Assembly (NCBI GenBank): GCA_013407085.1
Contig: JACCGJ010018272.1
Location: 62,001 to 126,000 of the forward strand
Length of the DNA stretch: 64,000 bases
Reading direction: 5' to 3'
Source: Atriophallophorus winterbourni
Lineage: Eukaryota; Platyhelminthes; Trematoda; Plagiorchiida; Microphallidae
Below are positions 22,781 through 35,478 of this stretch, piece by piece. Position 1 is the first letter of the stretch. Each line of letters opens with the position of its first letter. The translations under genes and the position numbers were made by a program. The notes beneath the pieces were generated by a model that searched no databases, was not told the origin of the DNA, and saw only the letters and a program-made list of their open reading frames with translations.

Positions 22781-23789
22781 GGGATTAAGTCAAGTTATAT
22801 TTTCTATTCGATCGAATAATCGCATGTAAGGGAATTGATCTTCGTCTAAACTGTACAATTAATTATCTGCTCACAATTTCGGAATGTTCAATTCGAGTTT
22901 GCCAAACAGGAGTGGTTTTGGGGAAAATATGCATTTAAAATGCTACACTGGCACGCTTTTCATAAATCATCTGACAACAATCTCCAAATCGAGTAGGGTC
23001 ATATGAGCTCAAGAGGCCTTGCTTCTACCGACGTGAGCAAATGCGAATGCAGATGATTGGGGCAACAAAACAAATTGAGCCGAACTGGCGAAGCTTGTAA
23101 GATGAGCATTCAGCAATTACGTTCATAAGCGTTTTAGTTACACACATGAACTCATCGATAACCACTTTGTCGGTACGGATGTTCATTTTTTCATTTGCAC
23201 ATTTTGCGAAATCGGAAGTAGATTTCAACTGAACGAAAAAACATACCATGACATCAATACATGAAACAATTGTGAAAGGCTGTGACATAATGGCACATAT
23301 CACATATTTCAGCCAACATTAACTTACCATCACTAATTTGGAAGCCTCAGCTAACCGAATGTCATTCTATCACGGTCGTCTCTCGTTATTTAGTGTGTAA
23401 GCAGCAAAGCAATGAATCATTCACATAACTGAATTAGCGAAAACGCGATGCCAATGCAAGGAGCCCACATTTGAGCCTAAGTAAATCGAACGTATATTCA
23501 ATACGCCGTGAAGATATCTTGAGCATCAGAGACTTGATACAGTTGGTTCTTATTGACTTGAAGTCAAATTGGCTGCAGAGAGACGTGGATTCCTCGATAG
23601 CGACGTGGCTAACTATTACGGAAAAGCTAGATTATAAGATTTTTACACTTCCTAATGTTAGGGTATCTGATGAGCTTCTATTATCGGGAGTGTAGCATCC
23701 TTGTGAAATGGTGTACTAAACCTGGCAGAGCCAAGTATCAACGTGACAGAAAGTGACCAGCCTCTCCGTGTCAAACGCGTCACCAGTAG
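22781..23789. other. No recognisable gene
   Basis: A 92-codon minus-strand open frame (23,025-23,303) and a 74-codon plus-strand one (23,471-23,695) occur. Neither shows a motif, splice site pair or family resemblance that I can defend. Confidence 0.45.
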
Positions 23790-24060
23790 GATTACATGTG
23801 ACAACGTTTATTCGCCTACGATCATTGCACACACTCTGACAATCATTTCTTCTATGATCACATCGCAAAGGTCTATAATGCGGCCACAAGAAGGAAAGTG
23901 GTGATTGTAACGGGAAATTTGATAAAAATTATCGCGGAAAATGGTATTTTGAGAATATGCGTTTCGGGTAACTGATAACAAAGTAAGTCGGATTTTGTGT
24001 TCATTATTCTTCGGGTTGGGATTGGATTGCTTCAAATTACCATTCCCAGGTGGGTGCATA
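23790..24060 (+). pseudogene. Possible LINE endonuclease fragment
   Basis: The plus strand reads YDHIAKVYNAATRRKVVIVTG, then NFDKNYRGKW after a shift. This resembles the stretch before the GDFN aspartate in LINE endonucleases. The neighbouring sequence is not clearly alignable, so this is tentative. Confidence 0.3.
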
Positions 24061-24960
24061 GGACAAACAGAGCAAGAGGCTGCTCGTATTTTATGGTTGA
24101 TGATTCAATCCCGATATCTCTCGCATTATGTTGAATTCATTTTGAACATGGTGCCTGCCTTAACATTTTTATATTTTGTTTACTGAAACGATTATCATTA
24201 GCATTTTAAATTTTAAATATATGAAAACGTAACTAGTAGCTTTTCGAAATTTATTATCTGTCACGTGTTCAACTTCTTCTACTGTATCGAAAGAAAAAGA
24301 GATAAAATCACATTTAAGCTTCACCACAGCAATAAACATGGCGAATTCTGCTAACATGGCTAGCTCTGAGATCAGAGGAACACCACTATTTCATTCCTGG
24401 TTTCAGGTCCATTGGTCTCAACAAATGATGATGAAACGCGCTTTCGAATAGCTGTTCTGATGGTAGAGACAGGAGCCATTGCGGTAAAGATTTTCAAGTG
24501 TTCACTACCCGCGTGGATAGCATGCTCGCATTACTCAGCTTTAGCAGTCTAGGTTTCTTCAACCTAAATTTATGCCCACGAGTACTCTACACACCTACTA
24601 ATCGAAAGTACCTGGAGAACTGGTCTGCATATTGACTGAGAAACATACGGCGTTTCAGGAGCAGGTAAAACCTTTTTCTTCGAAGTTCTAAGGGGTAAAG
24701 TTTCAGTAAGCCCCTTCTATCCTCTTACGCGTGGTCGCGCATTCCATAAACCATCTTAGTCCCCTTTCTTTGTACTCGGTTCAGCGGTACGAAAACAAAC
24801 AAAACAAAACAGCCTTTGTAACTATTTCTTCTGATTGTTCACATCGACTGAATGAAAGCCTTGCTTCTTGTGAATCTTTTTTCCTCCACCGGAAGTTACT
24901 ATGTTATTCCCTTTTCCAGAATTAATAATTTTAGAAAATCTTTTGATTCACACTCGGCTC
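24061..24960. other. No recognisable feature
   Basis: AT-rich filler between LINE fragments. No exon, RNA gene or repeat boundary could be supported. Confidence 0.4.
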
Positions 24961-25129
24961 GATGCATGGTTCATCAGTCGAAAGCTGTTATGTAGTTAGA
25001 AAAGCGAATGACAATTTTTTACATAACGCTGAGATATTTCAGTTATTTTCCGAATTTTATTTTTTTAATTCTCCTGACATTTGTCTAGCCTATGGTAACC
25101 TGACACTTTATTATCTCAAGTATCATTTC

Positions 25130-25230
25130 ATTGTGCTGCAATTTATACATTTTATCATAGTTGTATTTTGTGGAGAAATTAATGTATTGCTGAAAATTCG
25201 TGTACACGAATAAATTCATTTTCTTCTTCT
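25130..25230 (+). repeat. Short dispersed repeat with TTCTTC tail
   Basis: About 80 bases (around GCTGAAAATTCGTGTACACG) followed by a TTCTTCTTCT run match the reverse complement of 40,480-40,560. It is probably the 3' end of a LINE family, since the tail is simple and the match fades upstream. Confidence 0.45.
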
Positions 25231-25266
25231 TCTAATCTCTCCTATTAGTCGCATTCGCCTTTAGCC

Positions 25267-26636
25267 TTAGGAAATGCAACAGATAACACATATTCCTACA
25301 AAGGACGAGCATACGCAGATAAAAAAGTCTGGAACATTTGCGGGGTAATAGTCGCAAATGAACGCCTGATAGTCCAGAGCATCCTGGTAGCGCTCCCTAT
25401 TCTCAGACGTGTAAGCCGTTGACTTTAACGAATCCATAACCAGAATCGCTAAGTCTTTTTCGACCGTCACCGCTTTAATAGGCTTACGTCCTAGAAAGTA
25501 TTCATCAGCAACTTCATTGGGGTATATGCGATTGACGACTGTCTTGTTATCATTTATTGGTAGTGACCAGATATGTGTTCAGTTGACTAAGTCATCACCT
25601 GCTTGTTGCAATTGCTTGTGGCCATCGCAGGAACTGACAAAGGCCCACAGTTTCAGACCATCTGCGAAAAAAAGACAATCGATGGCAATCGCGTCCGGAA
25701 TGTTTTTCGCGAAACTTTTGAATAACAATGGGACAAGAACAGATCACTGCCTCACTCTGGAGCTCGCTATCATCTCTGAAGGCAACTCCATTCACTTCTA
25801 CTTGAGTTGACCTCCTTAAAATGAATGCCAAGATCCACTTAACATACGTTTACTGCACGCAAACTTTCTGTACACGAGATGTGTGTTGGGTATCCTCCTT
25901 TAAGGGTGGGACAATATCTATAATCCCACATCAAGACATTCAGAGGTCTTAGCAGAAGCCGTGTCAACATGAAGCTGAGACTGTACATGGAGGCATATTG
26001 CTTAACCATGGCTTCAGCTTTCAAACCATCATCGGTAATATCTACCTCATTATTATCTATTAAATTCGGGATATATGGCGATGCCTTTGTACGGCGACGA
26101 ATGTATGCGAATAGCCGTTTTGGTGCACGAGTAGACTCGTCAACCAATCGCTGCTCGTACAACATACGGTTACTGCACGCAAACTTTCTGTACAGGAGAT
26201 GTGTGTTGGGTATCCTCATTTGAAGTTGAACCGATATCTCATATCCCCCCTTCAAGTCCTTCTAAGGTCTTAGCAGAAGCCGTTTCAACATGAACCATAG
26301 TACTATTGAGCTTAAAAACAATCCGTGAAGGCATATCGTAAATATCGTGCTAATGAAATAGTATGAATTTTTCGGAAGCTAGCAATACATATCCGACTTC
26401 ATTACACCACATCGAATAAGCATCCACGTTAAACATATTTCACATTGAATAGCTTTAACGTTATGGGCGACCTGTTTCAAACAAACCAGACAAGAATCCC
26501 CACAGTGAGCAGCGGAGCTCCTATTCTCTTGAGGCTTCCTGGCAGTTTCTACTGTATGATCTGTTTTTGCAGATTTACGAGTCGTAACCATAACCAAATC
26601 CTTTGAAAATAAATCGAAATTTTCTGTGAAAATCAT
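25267..26636 (-). mobile_element. Non-LTR retrotransposon (family B) fragment
   Basis: The minus strand shows an ORF1 zinc-finger piece at 26,636-26,379 (CLVCLKQVAHNVKAIQCEIC, then C at the end). ORF2 linker follows at 26,255-25,990 (RMLYEQRLVDESTRAPKRL, IDNNEVDITDDGLKAEAMV), closely like 4,260-4,430. RT C-terminal parts lie at 25,500-25,280 (LGRKPIKAVTVEKDLAILV). The RT core is missing. Within it, 25,843-25,975 is repeated directly at 26,161-26,296. Confidence 0.7.
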
Positions 26637-26831
26637 GAAATCAATTGGATATCCACAACAATATCAGAATATCTTACGAAGGAAACGACCACCTTGACCT
26701 TGAAATTCTTGTTTCTTAAGCAAATGGTTAACATGCTCCAGAAAAAAGAAAATTATCCTGAGAGTATATTTAAATTAAAGAGAGCGATACAAACGCATGT
26801 TTGCATCGTGCGATTGTTAAAAATACAGTTT
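26637..26831. other. Downstream of the host gene's last seen exon
   Basis: No further exon with a matching phase-0 acceptor and a cytoplasmic-tail-like translation was found here. Confidence 0.4.
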
Positions 26832-26870
26832 TCATGCTTGCTTAAGCGGGATGCGTTTGAGCTGTCTCAC

Positions 26871-27112
26871 GTGTAGTATGTGTGCACACCAATCCACGAA
26901 GAAGGTTATGAGCCCAAGACTCAGGCCGATGGTAATGAACACCGAAAAAACGTTGAGCAGATTTTGTATAGCCGGAATGGTTAATTTTAATATCAAGTTG
27001 TACGTTTCGTGATCCAGACCACTCTGCTCGTAAATGTCCACATTTCGTTCCGGTGATATCCATTCTGTCCCCGTAGAATCGGAGAGTATAAGGCGGATTA
27101 CATGCTGTTGAA
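26871..27112 (-). CDS. Exon 15: FN3 end, stalk and transmembrane segment
   Basis: Acceptor GTGAATTTACTTAG; 242 bases to a GTGAGA donor at 26,865-26,870, phase 1 in and 0 out. It reads QQHVIRLILSDSTGTEW, then a stalk and the hydrophobic AIQNLLNVFSVFITIGLSLG with LITFFV, followed by DWCAHILH. If the donor is not used, the frame runs 12 more codons to a stop at 26,832-26,834 and gives a very short cytoplasmic tail. An acceptor eight bases further on (TTCAACAG) would break the frame, so the first AG was chosen. Confidence 0.82.
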
Positions 27113-28736
27113 CTAAGTAAATTCACAAATAAAATGATTAAGATGGTCATCATTTATCATGTGCATAATTTGCGATGTTGAATAATACTCATCGACTTTT
27201 ATATTCTCAAACTTTAGAGTGTTAAACATTTCTGCATATAAATTCGACTATCAGTTTAACAAGTTTGCAGCAGTGAATGTTTAAATAAAAATATAAGTCA
27301 GCTTTCGAACAGCATTCAATTGACCAGAAGTAAATATTGTTTTATTAATAAATGGTATCAATCTCGATATTTGAAGTTTACTCATAGCTGTGCAGATATT
27401 ATTTTTAAATCAGAACGTTGAGTTTTGACAGCGCAATCATCCACTCTGCTAAATTGATATTCGCAAACGTCATGTAAGCTAGCCAAATTAACCAGGTTCC
27501 ATTATTTCCATATACACTAATTGTCAACTCCATGAGATCGAAATAAGTCGTAATAGAGGCAGAGTGTATCATGATATCGAAGTCCTCAAAGAATCCTACA
27601 ATAGAATGAACCCGGTCAAATGTTTACCAATATATACCTAAATGTTCTTTCGCAATTTTAACAAGGATTTTCTTTTCTTTGAAGATGTGAACTTCTAGAT
27701 GTGGAAAAATTCTGCAGACGTTGTCTAATTATATGAGCGAAGTAATCAACCTGAATCGTCGGTCGGCAGCAAGCAATCCGTCTTTAAATTTGTCAGGCGA
27801 AAAATATGGCACTGTCCTCTGACCGAGTACTGCCTATTGCCGTGAACGCTGTGGGTTGGAGTGTTCCGAACGAATTAGACAATTAAGTCATTCCAAATGC
27901 TGTCGAGTATGAAAACCTCATGGGCTTATGATGTACATAAATGATCGATATCTAAGAAGGAGGTCACAAAACAAACTTTTTAAAGTTTGGAAGAACTAGC
28001 TCTTGAACACTCAATATGGAGGCACTGTGTGACGCGTCACATGCAAGTTGGAAAACGGTAATTACTGCTCTTGGCAGGGGACCGTAGATCACTCTGATGT
28101 GCGATATAGGTTTCTTCGTTATCACCAAAGACAGTTTTACGACGCGTATATTTCAGTGTATTATTTTGCGTATTAAAACGAATTCAAATGAAGACACATG
28201 AATAATCACAAACATCTTCCATTTGTATCAAAAGGATTTTTGTTGTATGCGTATAAAACATTGTTAAACATTGTTGAAAATGTTCTTCTCTACGCCATGA
28301 ACAAATTATTTTTTCTTTCGTCGGGCTAAGTCGGTGCTTTGCACGATCCGTTGGTCTTACGAAAGGATCGTACTTCGTTGCCCACCAAGTAGCTGCACAT
28401 TCAGGAACATCGACCAGACCGTAATATTACCACTATACTCCTGGATATGATAAATAAAGACAACCAATCGCCCTACCTGACAAGTGAGCGTACCAGTGCC
28501 CGCTAAGAACACACGGTAATTGCACTGGCCAACCATAGTATTACTGTGCTAATAATATTGTTTTCTCAAACGCCATTAGATTGGCCAACGTTTTATGACA
28601 CACGCAATCTGTGTGAGATTTAATCAAACACGTTTAATCCTGTGGATAATCCTAACTGGCTAAAAACCTTCCTTATTGTTGAGATTTGTTAATGAAGAAT
28701 ATATTCTATTCTAATCAATTCTCCGCAACAACTTAC
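27113..28736. other. Intron 14, no recognised content
   Basis: AT-rich intron of 1.6 kb. No clear element fragment, exon or RNA gene was seen. A short stretch near 28,490-28,550 resembles one near 40,860-40,900, suggesting a shared unnamed repeat. Confidence 0.45.
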
Positions 28737-28994
28737 ATTTATAATCCACTTCGAACGAGATGCAGTGAGTGGCAGATTTATTGTCGATTACCCGCCATGG
28801 TTTGGTGTCATCTTGCCTTGTTTCCACTTGGTATTGCATGGTCGATTGCGGTAGATGAGGCACCTGCCCATTCATCATCGGTGGTTCGCCTTGCTGTAGT
28901 CTGTCCCACAAAACAACATTTTCCGCCAAACAAACATTGAAAAAATGAAGGTTGGTCCGCGTTGGAATGATAACAAACGGGCTGTCGTGCGACA
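28737..28994 (-). CDS. Exon 14: membrane-proximal FN3 (fifth-type)
   Basis: Acceptor TCATCTTGTAG, donor GTAAGT; 258 bases, phase 1 in and out. It reads SHDSPFVIIPTRTNLHFF, VVLWDRLQQ, TMQYQVETRQDDTKPW and ends FEVDYK. This gives the front strands of an FN3 whose end (FQQHVIRLILSD...) is in exon 15. By position it corresponds to FN3-5 of L1-family proteins. It has no partner in the duplicated modules. Confidence 0.78.
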
Positions 28995-29749
28995 CTACAA
29001 GATGATGCACAATAGAGAAAAAGTATTTTTATTTCAATATATATATAACACATGTTTTATAGCGTCTGCTCCATCTTTAAAGACAAAATGTCCGCTATGA
29101 CTATATTTATGATAATATTGTTGAATTAAAATACATGCAAATGAGCCTTTTGTGTTCATGATCATGTAATAATCCCTATCTACATGATTGTGCGCTCACA
29201 TGATTGAACAGGTTGGTGGGACCAACGTTGTCGAACAGTGACATACAAGCGCAACTTTTAGTTGAATTAACTTCTGACATTTCAGCAGATGATTGGTTGA
29301 AATTTCTAGCGCTTCGTGTGATAAAACTGTAAATATTTCTGGGCAACGTTAGATAGAAGAAAACCTCCGCAAGTGCTTTTAAACCTTTCAGATTCACCTG
29401 CTGTAATTCACACAGCACATTTCCGTTTAACAACAAAAATAAACAAAATATTAATTCATATGATATCAAAATAATGAAACTAGTCTCGTACGTGGAACAC
29501 GCTTTGCTTGTACGGTACATCTAGCTGTCAAATTACCTACGATTGGCATCACTGACGTGGAACACCCAACTTAGCAAAATCTAGTATTGATAGACCGAAA
29601 GTGATTTGGGGGAGTTAAGTGAGAATTGAATGAGAGCTAAATTTTCAAGGAAAATTGAAACGATTTGTCTGGTTGATGATGCATTCACTTGATGGAAGTA
29701 ATACAACTGCAAGATCTCAGTTACTCTTTTAATTCATTTAGTTCCTTTT

Positions 29750-30040
29750 ATACATTCAAGATTCAAGTGTTTATGTCATAAAAACTCATAGCTCTACAAC
29801 ACCATAAGATTTACGTTTGTGGACAAAAATGTGAGACAACAATTGTTGACAATGAAAGATCGACAGTTTTTGTAGTATAATTAATGTCATGTATTGTCTC
29901 GGTATGATGGATAAATAATCACCCTGTATGGGTTCCCAAATATTTTTTTCCCATTTTCGTGAAAATCGATTAATCAATAGCCAGTAGATCATACAAGTGC
30001 CTGATTGAAACCAGTAGTCAACAGGACTAGCCATCATAAC
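29750..30040 (-). mobile_element. CR1 3' tail, 5'-truncated (intron 13)
   Basis: The reverse complement matches the 3' untranslated end of the intact CR1: TGGTGTTGTA, then a final AATCTTGAATG-like repeat. Only the last 200-300 bases of the element are present, the usual result of 5' truncation on insertion. Confidence 0.65.
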
Positions 30041-30090
30041 ACATAAAGTTCATCGATAAAAAGGTCGTACTACTCGATTGCCAAATTTAC

Positions 30091-30285
30091 CTGTTGGGAC
30101 TTCTGTTGTTTCAAAACGTATTGAATTTGTGTAGAACGTTTCAGCATCGCTGTGAACCCACAAGGACATGTAATACTTAGTGTTGCTGCGTAATCCGGTG
30201 ATCCATGCTTTGTTGTCACTGGTGGGATGAAAAATGAATCTTTGTGTGTTGAATTCATACGTGTTGAAGCTAACCAGTTTGTCGA
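30091..30285 (-). CDS. Exon 13: second half of second FN3-4 (module 2)
   Basis: Acceptor CCCCGTTTTACAG, donor GTAAAT; 195 bases, phase 1 in and out. It reads DKLVSFNTYEF, WITGLRSNTKYYMSLWVHSD (late FN3 strands) and ends FETTEVPT. Counterpart: exon 7. A CR1 3' tail sits about 50 bases beyond its donor. Confidence 0.88.
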
Positions 30286-30539
30286 CTGTAAAACGGGGGA
30301 ATACAATCAGATTCACGAACCAATGAAAATTATGATTCAAGAATTTATGGACACAAAAAGCGCATAGCTTCAGAATTACCATATTATAGCCATTATTCGT
30401 TCATCGAAAATGAAAAATAATAAATGTGTAACGTAAAGTATAGTTCAGGTGAATACCTGCGAAAAGTCAATACGCAGGGGTCGTTAGATCGTTATGCAAA
30501 AAATAAGCGTCCACATTTCGAATGAAAATTTCGACCCTA

Positions 30540-33420
30540 GCAGATATGGAAATAGTTTCGGGATATCATTCCAAATGAAACAAACACGTACAGAATAAAA
30601 AAATATTGGCGACCTCTGATACAGCAGAGGGGAATTTGTAATGTCACTGAGTGGCTACTTGTATGTTATGATTCACGATATTCGAATAAATGTTTTAAAG
30701 GATGATGTGAGGTATATAATATCTTGTATGTCAGTATCACATCAATCCAAAGGCTGCTTTGAAAGGGAGTAGGGCGTCTCATATTTGCAATCGTTTCTTG
30801 AACATTAGTTTCCAGAAAAACTTACGAGTTTGGTTTCACGATGGTATATTTTTTAAGCAATAATATATCCTTTTCTAACCAAAAAGTCCGAACTTGTGAT
30901 ACTAGCTCCATGTTTAGAATTGAGTAGGCTTTCGTGATGGTTGGCAACGTTCCAGGCCAGAAGGTTTTGAAAATCTGTCGCAGCATACCTAGAAGCTTGG
31001 AATCACGCTTTTTGATGACCTTATATTTCTAGCTGTTCTTTAGGCTGTCGCATACCCAGACTCCAAGATCACTTTCCAACTCGATCCCGCTTAAAATCGT
31101 TTACCCATAAGTGATATTGGCACTTGAATGGCTCACCAATTTGCAACAGCTGGCATTTTTAGAAATTGAATCACAACTAATTCCCTAGCGACTATTCTTG
31201 CAGAGCTGTACACTGTCCGCAGTTGATTTTATCCGTGTCTAAGTTTTAATATCATCACCAAAGAGAATCACCTCACATAGGAGCGTCCCTGGTAGGTCGA
31301 TTTTGTAAACCAAGAAAATTGCTGGCCTGAGCAAGGAAAATTGCGGTACGCTTCCAAAGGCATCGTTAACACGTGATTGCACCCCGTTGATTTGAACATT
31401 CGCCTTGCGTATAGTTATGTATTTTTCGAACCAAACGAGTAGCTGTCCACCGATACCCAAGTACTTCAGCGTTTGTAGATGTCGAAGGTGATTAACATGG
31501 TTATGAGCTTTAGATATATACAGATAGCAAGTGTGGATGCTACTTCCTTCGTCATCCGCTTAGGTCCAGTCGTTTAACACCGTCAACAAGTTTTTGAAAC
31601 GTAAGCGAAATTTACGAAACTGCGCTACAGATTGCATATTTTGTGTTTCCGAATTATAATCTATTTTTCCGTCATTATGCGCTTTAGACCTTTGGATATC
31701 ACAGAAAGCAAGGTGACAAAACGTAGTTTGCAGGAACTCAACGTCCACTACGCTTGTATATATGTTACATTACCCTTGCTTCTACTCTGTTGGCGCCACA
31801 CCTTTGGATCGGACAGCATCCGCCACGCTATTTGAAAAAAATGTAATCTTAAATTGGATTAAGAATTTCCTTGATAGTATGGCGAACAAGCTATTCTGTA
31901 TATGTATTTGGTCACAAAATGTTTAGGAACGATATTCTCGGCAATAAATGACCATGTTTACGACCGTGCTCTTTTCTTTCATAAACCGTTGTAGCTCCTG
32001 TATTTTTTTAAGCTCGAGCAGAATACTACTACTTGATGATGCTTGATCCCTAACATTTGGTGTTCTTTGTCTTTCCCGCCAAGTTACGTTAGCATATATA
32101 CCGTGGTGTGAGCCACTTCGTCCTCTGTTCAACTCCAAGTTCACTAGGACATTCTCCATGTCCTTTTCGTTGGCAAAAGTGATCCTAAGCAAACGTGGAT
32201 TGTTTGGATTCGGGGACGTCAGGTAACGTGCGAGCCGAGTTACCGATATCGGTGTATATCATCCAAGCCAATACGATTGCCAAAACCTTACCAATTCTCA
32301 AGGTCATTGTTTGCCTTGCTTGACTCAGTAATAAAGTCTTTCAGTGCATTATAGATTCTTTGGGATCCTTATGACGTAAGACAGTTTTGCTCACGACGTC
32401 CACTTGTGCGCGAAGTTCAGGTGTCACTGTCCCGTCGAACGGTTACCTGATTTAGTTACCATGTTAGAAAATGTTCGCAAGTTACTATGTGACGCATGCA
32501 CTACGGGCACTTTGGTAGTAACCTCAGGATCTGTGATCAAATGACGTTTTTTCATCAGTTCAGTCAATTGAGGAATTCCCGATTCTAGTATATTTGAACG
32601 CATTTCAATTTCATTGTCAGCAGTGTATGCCTCAAAGTATGTCGGTGTCTGTCTGGCCTTTCATGCGTGGCAGACGTTACAAACAACGGAACTAATATCT
32701 CGTTTAATAATCGATAAAAAACCGGCGTTAGCGATTTGTCGCATTTTGCATGCACTTTTGACAAGCAAGCGTTACACGTGACAGACCTCGCCTTCGGACT
32801 AATTGCCTTTGGCGAACCATACACATGCAGCCCGATGCGCTTTGTTTTGTTTTCGGGGTCATCCATTTTTGGTTGTGTGCAGCACTGTTCATAGGTGTGT
32901 ACATAAGCAGTAGTTCTGTCGAGCGATCGAAGATGAATATCGTGAGCCAACTCAGAATTGAATCCGGCCTATATGCTTTGGCAGTTGATCGTACGATGTT
33001 GAAAAATATAACTAGCCGGCGAACAATGATTAGATGTTTCCAATGGCGTTAATCCGTTTGAGGGCATGAAGAATAGTAACAGCATTGCACGTGCATAGTC
33101 GGAATAAGAAAAACGGGCAATCCGAATTTTCTTGTATTATCGAATACCACTACGAAAGTGGGATATGCAGAATGCTGAGTCCGAGGAAATTGAAAATGCT
33201 TTAATATATATTCTTACGTGTAAGTTTAAGAACAGTATATTCTGATAATCAGCAGCTCAAAATTATGAGACCGCACGGTGCTATGCGGCACTTATTAGTG
33301 CCATTAGTACGGAACAATTTAGATGTAAACGTGCTACAAGTTGGTAGTTGGTTTTGCTCGTTTTAGCAATCTAAGCTAAGGGCTTTAATAAGTGATTCAC
33401 TGTCCTTCTCAACGAAAATC
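30540..33420 (-). mobile_element. CR1-like copy, degraded (intron 12)
   Basis: On the minus strand, a 5' leader (about 33,300-32,960) precedes an ORF1 start with zinc-finger cysteines (VTCNACLSKVHAKCDKSL, near 32,750). An RRM-like piece lies at 32,192-31,923 (LRITFANEKDMENVLVNLEL). RT remains lie at 31,460-31,239 (LGIGGQLLVWFEKY, ILFGDDIK), and C-terminal/3' parts run to about 30,540. Most of the endonuclease and RT is deleted. The same 3' section recurs at 58,870-59,350. It has the same orientation as the host gene. Confidence 0.7.
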
Positions 33421-33624
33421 GACAGAAGGTAACGTAGAGCGAATTGTTCAAAAAATGCAGATGAACTTCTCGTCGGTTGTCACGGTCATTTTATTGACAA
33501 GAATTTGCGTCTGTTCATAAATTGCATTCTGTGAGCTTGTGTGGTTAAATTGATTTTTGAAAAGTGTGTTTACACAAATAAAGCTATAGATAATATGGCG
33601 ACAAACAAAACAAAGCACAGTCAC

Positions 33625-33770
33625 CTTCGTATAGTTCGACGTGAAAGGCAACTTCTCGGTGCAAATTTGGCTTTGCTGTCTGCCATTGAATGATGACATA
33701 ATCAGAACTCAGTTCCACCAAGTCAAACGTAAATTCATTCGGAGTCCTTGTTACTTCAAACGTGGCGACA
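33625..33770 (-). CDS. Exon 12: first half of second FN3-4 (module 2)
   Basis: Acceptor CAACTTATTTTTAG, donor GTGACT; 146 bases, phase 2 in and 1 out. It reads VATFEVTRTPNEFTF, SDYVIIQWQTAKPN and VAFHVELYE, with the FN3 core tryptophan. It was required by codon phase between exons 11 and 13 and was found by its splice sites. Counterpart: exon 6. Confidence 0.87.
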
Positions 33771-33954
33771 CTAAAAATAAGTTGAGTGAAGATTATATAA
33801 ATTGTGACTGTGATTATTTTACAAATGTCGCGATTGCCTGAGTTTATCCGTCTTTTAGGTCTTCAAAATATCACGTATCTTTCGTCTAACATTTTTGCGT
33901 CGGAGAAATAATTTCAATAATGTCAGAAACACCCATCTCAACGCAATCATTTGA

Positions 33955-34260
33955 GCGACTTGAATAGCATTCTTCTGTTGATACAGCAGTTTTGTCATAC
34001 CGTGTAACACAGTCAAGTACCATTGTACCCATCACCTTTGTTTTGACCTTACCACAAAACAGTCTTTGAAAAGCGTGAGGACGATCATAAACCTAGGAAA
34101 AACCTCGGGGATTGAACAATTTGTCTAACACGGTGTGCATACAAGTGATTCTCATACACGTGAAAACAGGCAATGCATTGCGGCGATCACATCCCCATCC
34201 CTTAAACCCCATTACCGGTTTCTGGCTGTTTGGAGTCATCAGGTGGAGATAGTATAATCA
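33955..34260 (+). repeat. Dispersed repeat R1 copy (intron 11)
   Basis: Contains TTTTGACCTTACC and neighbouring text shared, at modest identity, with 43,180-43,420 (same strand) and 46,290-46,510 (opposite strand). Its right end carries the hammerhead-like motif listed at 34,214-34,242. Confidence 0.45.
34214..34242 (-). ncRNA. Hammerhead-like core, degenerate (intron 11)
   Basis: The minus strand has CTGATGA (34,236-34,242), GAAA (34,219-34,222) and the palindrome ACCGGT followed by A. The segment that should form stem II pairs poorly here, so activity is unlikely. It belongs to the same family as the motifs near 48.1 and 55.4 kb. Confidence 0.3.
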
Positions 34261-35478
34261 GGTTCAGGGATTCTTGAAACAGCGGTAAACAAATATGTAC
34301 TTGTAACCTATTGTATGCACGCGGTCAAATTCGGTTGACACGGCGGCACACATATGAAAACGTTCATAAAACAAGTGTGAATCCATCATCTCAGTTAATG
34401 CGAATTTACGTATGACAAGTAAAGTAAATTGTCGATCATCATGACCAAATTAGAGTGACGAAAAATTACATTCGTTTTATGATCTCTTTATTTCAGTAAA
34501 ATAATTGGGAGGAGCAATTTTCCTATCTCTGTTGCATGGAAACTAATAATTAACGGTCTATACTTGGTTTTAGCACTTTCGTACTGAAGCGAATTCAAGC
34601 GGACATACATATTCATCATTATGATAATTGCAGAAAACAGTTGTCTGCATTTTATTTTTCCAATCAATATTTTTCCCAATTTGATCACACATAATCATAC
34701 CCCATAACTCCGTGGTTGAAAATTTTCGGAACCTTATTCTATTGAATTTCATACCAACATTGATCAGTATTGTACATTTGTTCGACTATAAACGTTTAAT
34801 AGTTTAGATGGAATTTTACCATTGGTATCGAAATCTTGGGAATTACTTACACAACACTTGGGAATTGCTTTCACAATGACATGAAATAAATGTAAAGGCG
34901 TTTTCTTTAAGGAATATTCTTGGCAAATCGAACATAACGTATATGGACAATGCCATGAATTCTGATGTCATCTACCAGCTCTGTTGCACTAGCTATTTCT
35001 ACACTGGCTGAGTTATGTCTATATAATTTGAAATATGTTTTATTTCCTACTAGCTACCCTGTGATAAGGAAAAATAAAAAAAAAATTGAGATATGAGTAG
35101 GACGTACATGTGGTTTAGAGATAAACGTAAAATTGATGTTATATACAATTGTTATCTCTGAATTGAAGAAGAGCCAGTACTGTTTTTGATAGTTGATTAT
35201 CGATCACCGAGAAGGCAGTCAAGCTTCGCTGATCGAATGAGTACTGAATTCTCTTTGATTTTGCAAAAATTTGTTACTGCGGAATTAGATTGAAAAATCT
35301 AGTAACGCACATTTTTTCATGAATTATTTGTTTGTTTGCTTTGAAATATTAAAGTGGAAATAGTTCCTTGTTAATTTACGAGATAACTTTTCAAAAACGA
35401 TTGAATGTGTAGCATTTTGCAATCGAAAAAACGGATGCTTGAAGAGTATACCTCCCTCACAACATGCTATTAGCCTAC
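34261..35478. other. Rest of intron 11, no recognised content
   Basis: AT-rich, with short open frames only. No exon with usable splice sites or element motif was found. Confidence 0.45.

Noticed and set aside
23025..23303. Minus-strand frame of 92 codons with an acceptor-like tract before it
   Set aside because: The acceptor-like TTTTTTCGTTCAG is suggestive, but the phase does not fit the host gene and the translation has no recognisable domain.
26842..27153. Overlapping minus-strand frame starting MMTILIILFV
   Set aside because: It looks like a signal peptide, but it overlaps the membrane exon in another frame. The splice-supported frame encodes the FN3 end and the membrane segment.
28808..29053. 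Alternative exon 14 frame ending at a GC-type donor
   Set aside because: It first seemed to give a serine/threonine-rich stalk. The GTAAGT donor at 28,731-28,736 with the TTGTAG acceptor gives a proper FN3 and correct phases on both sides.
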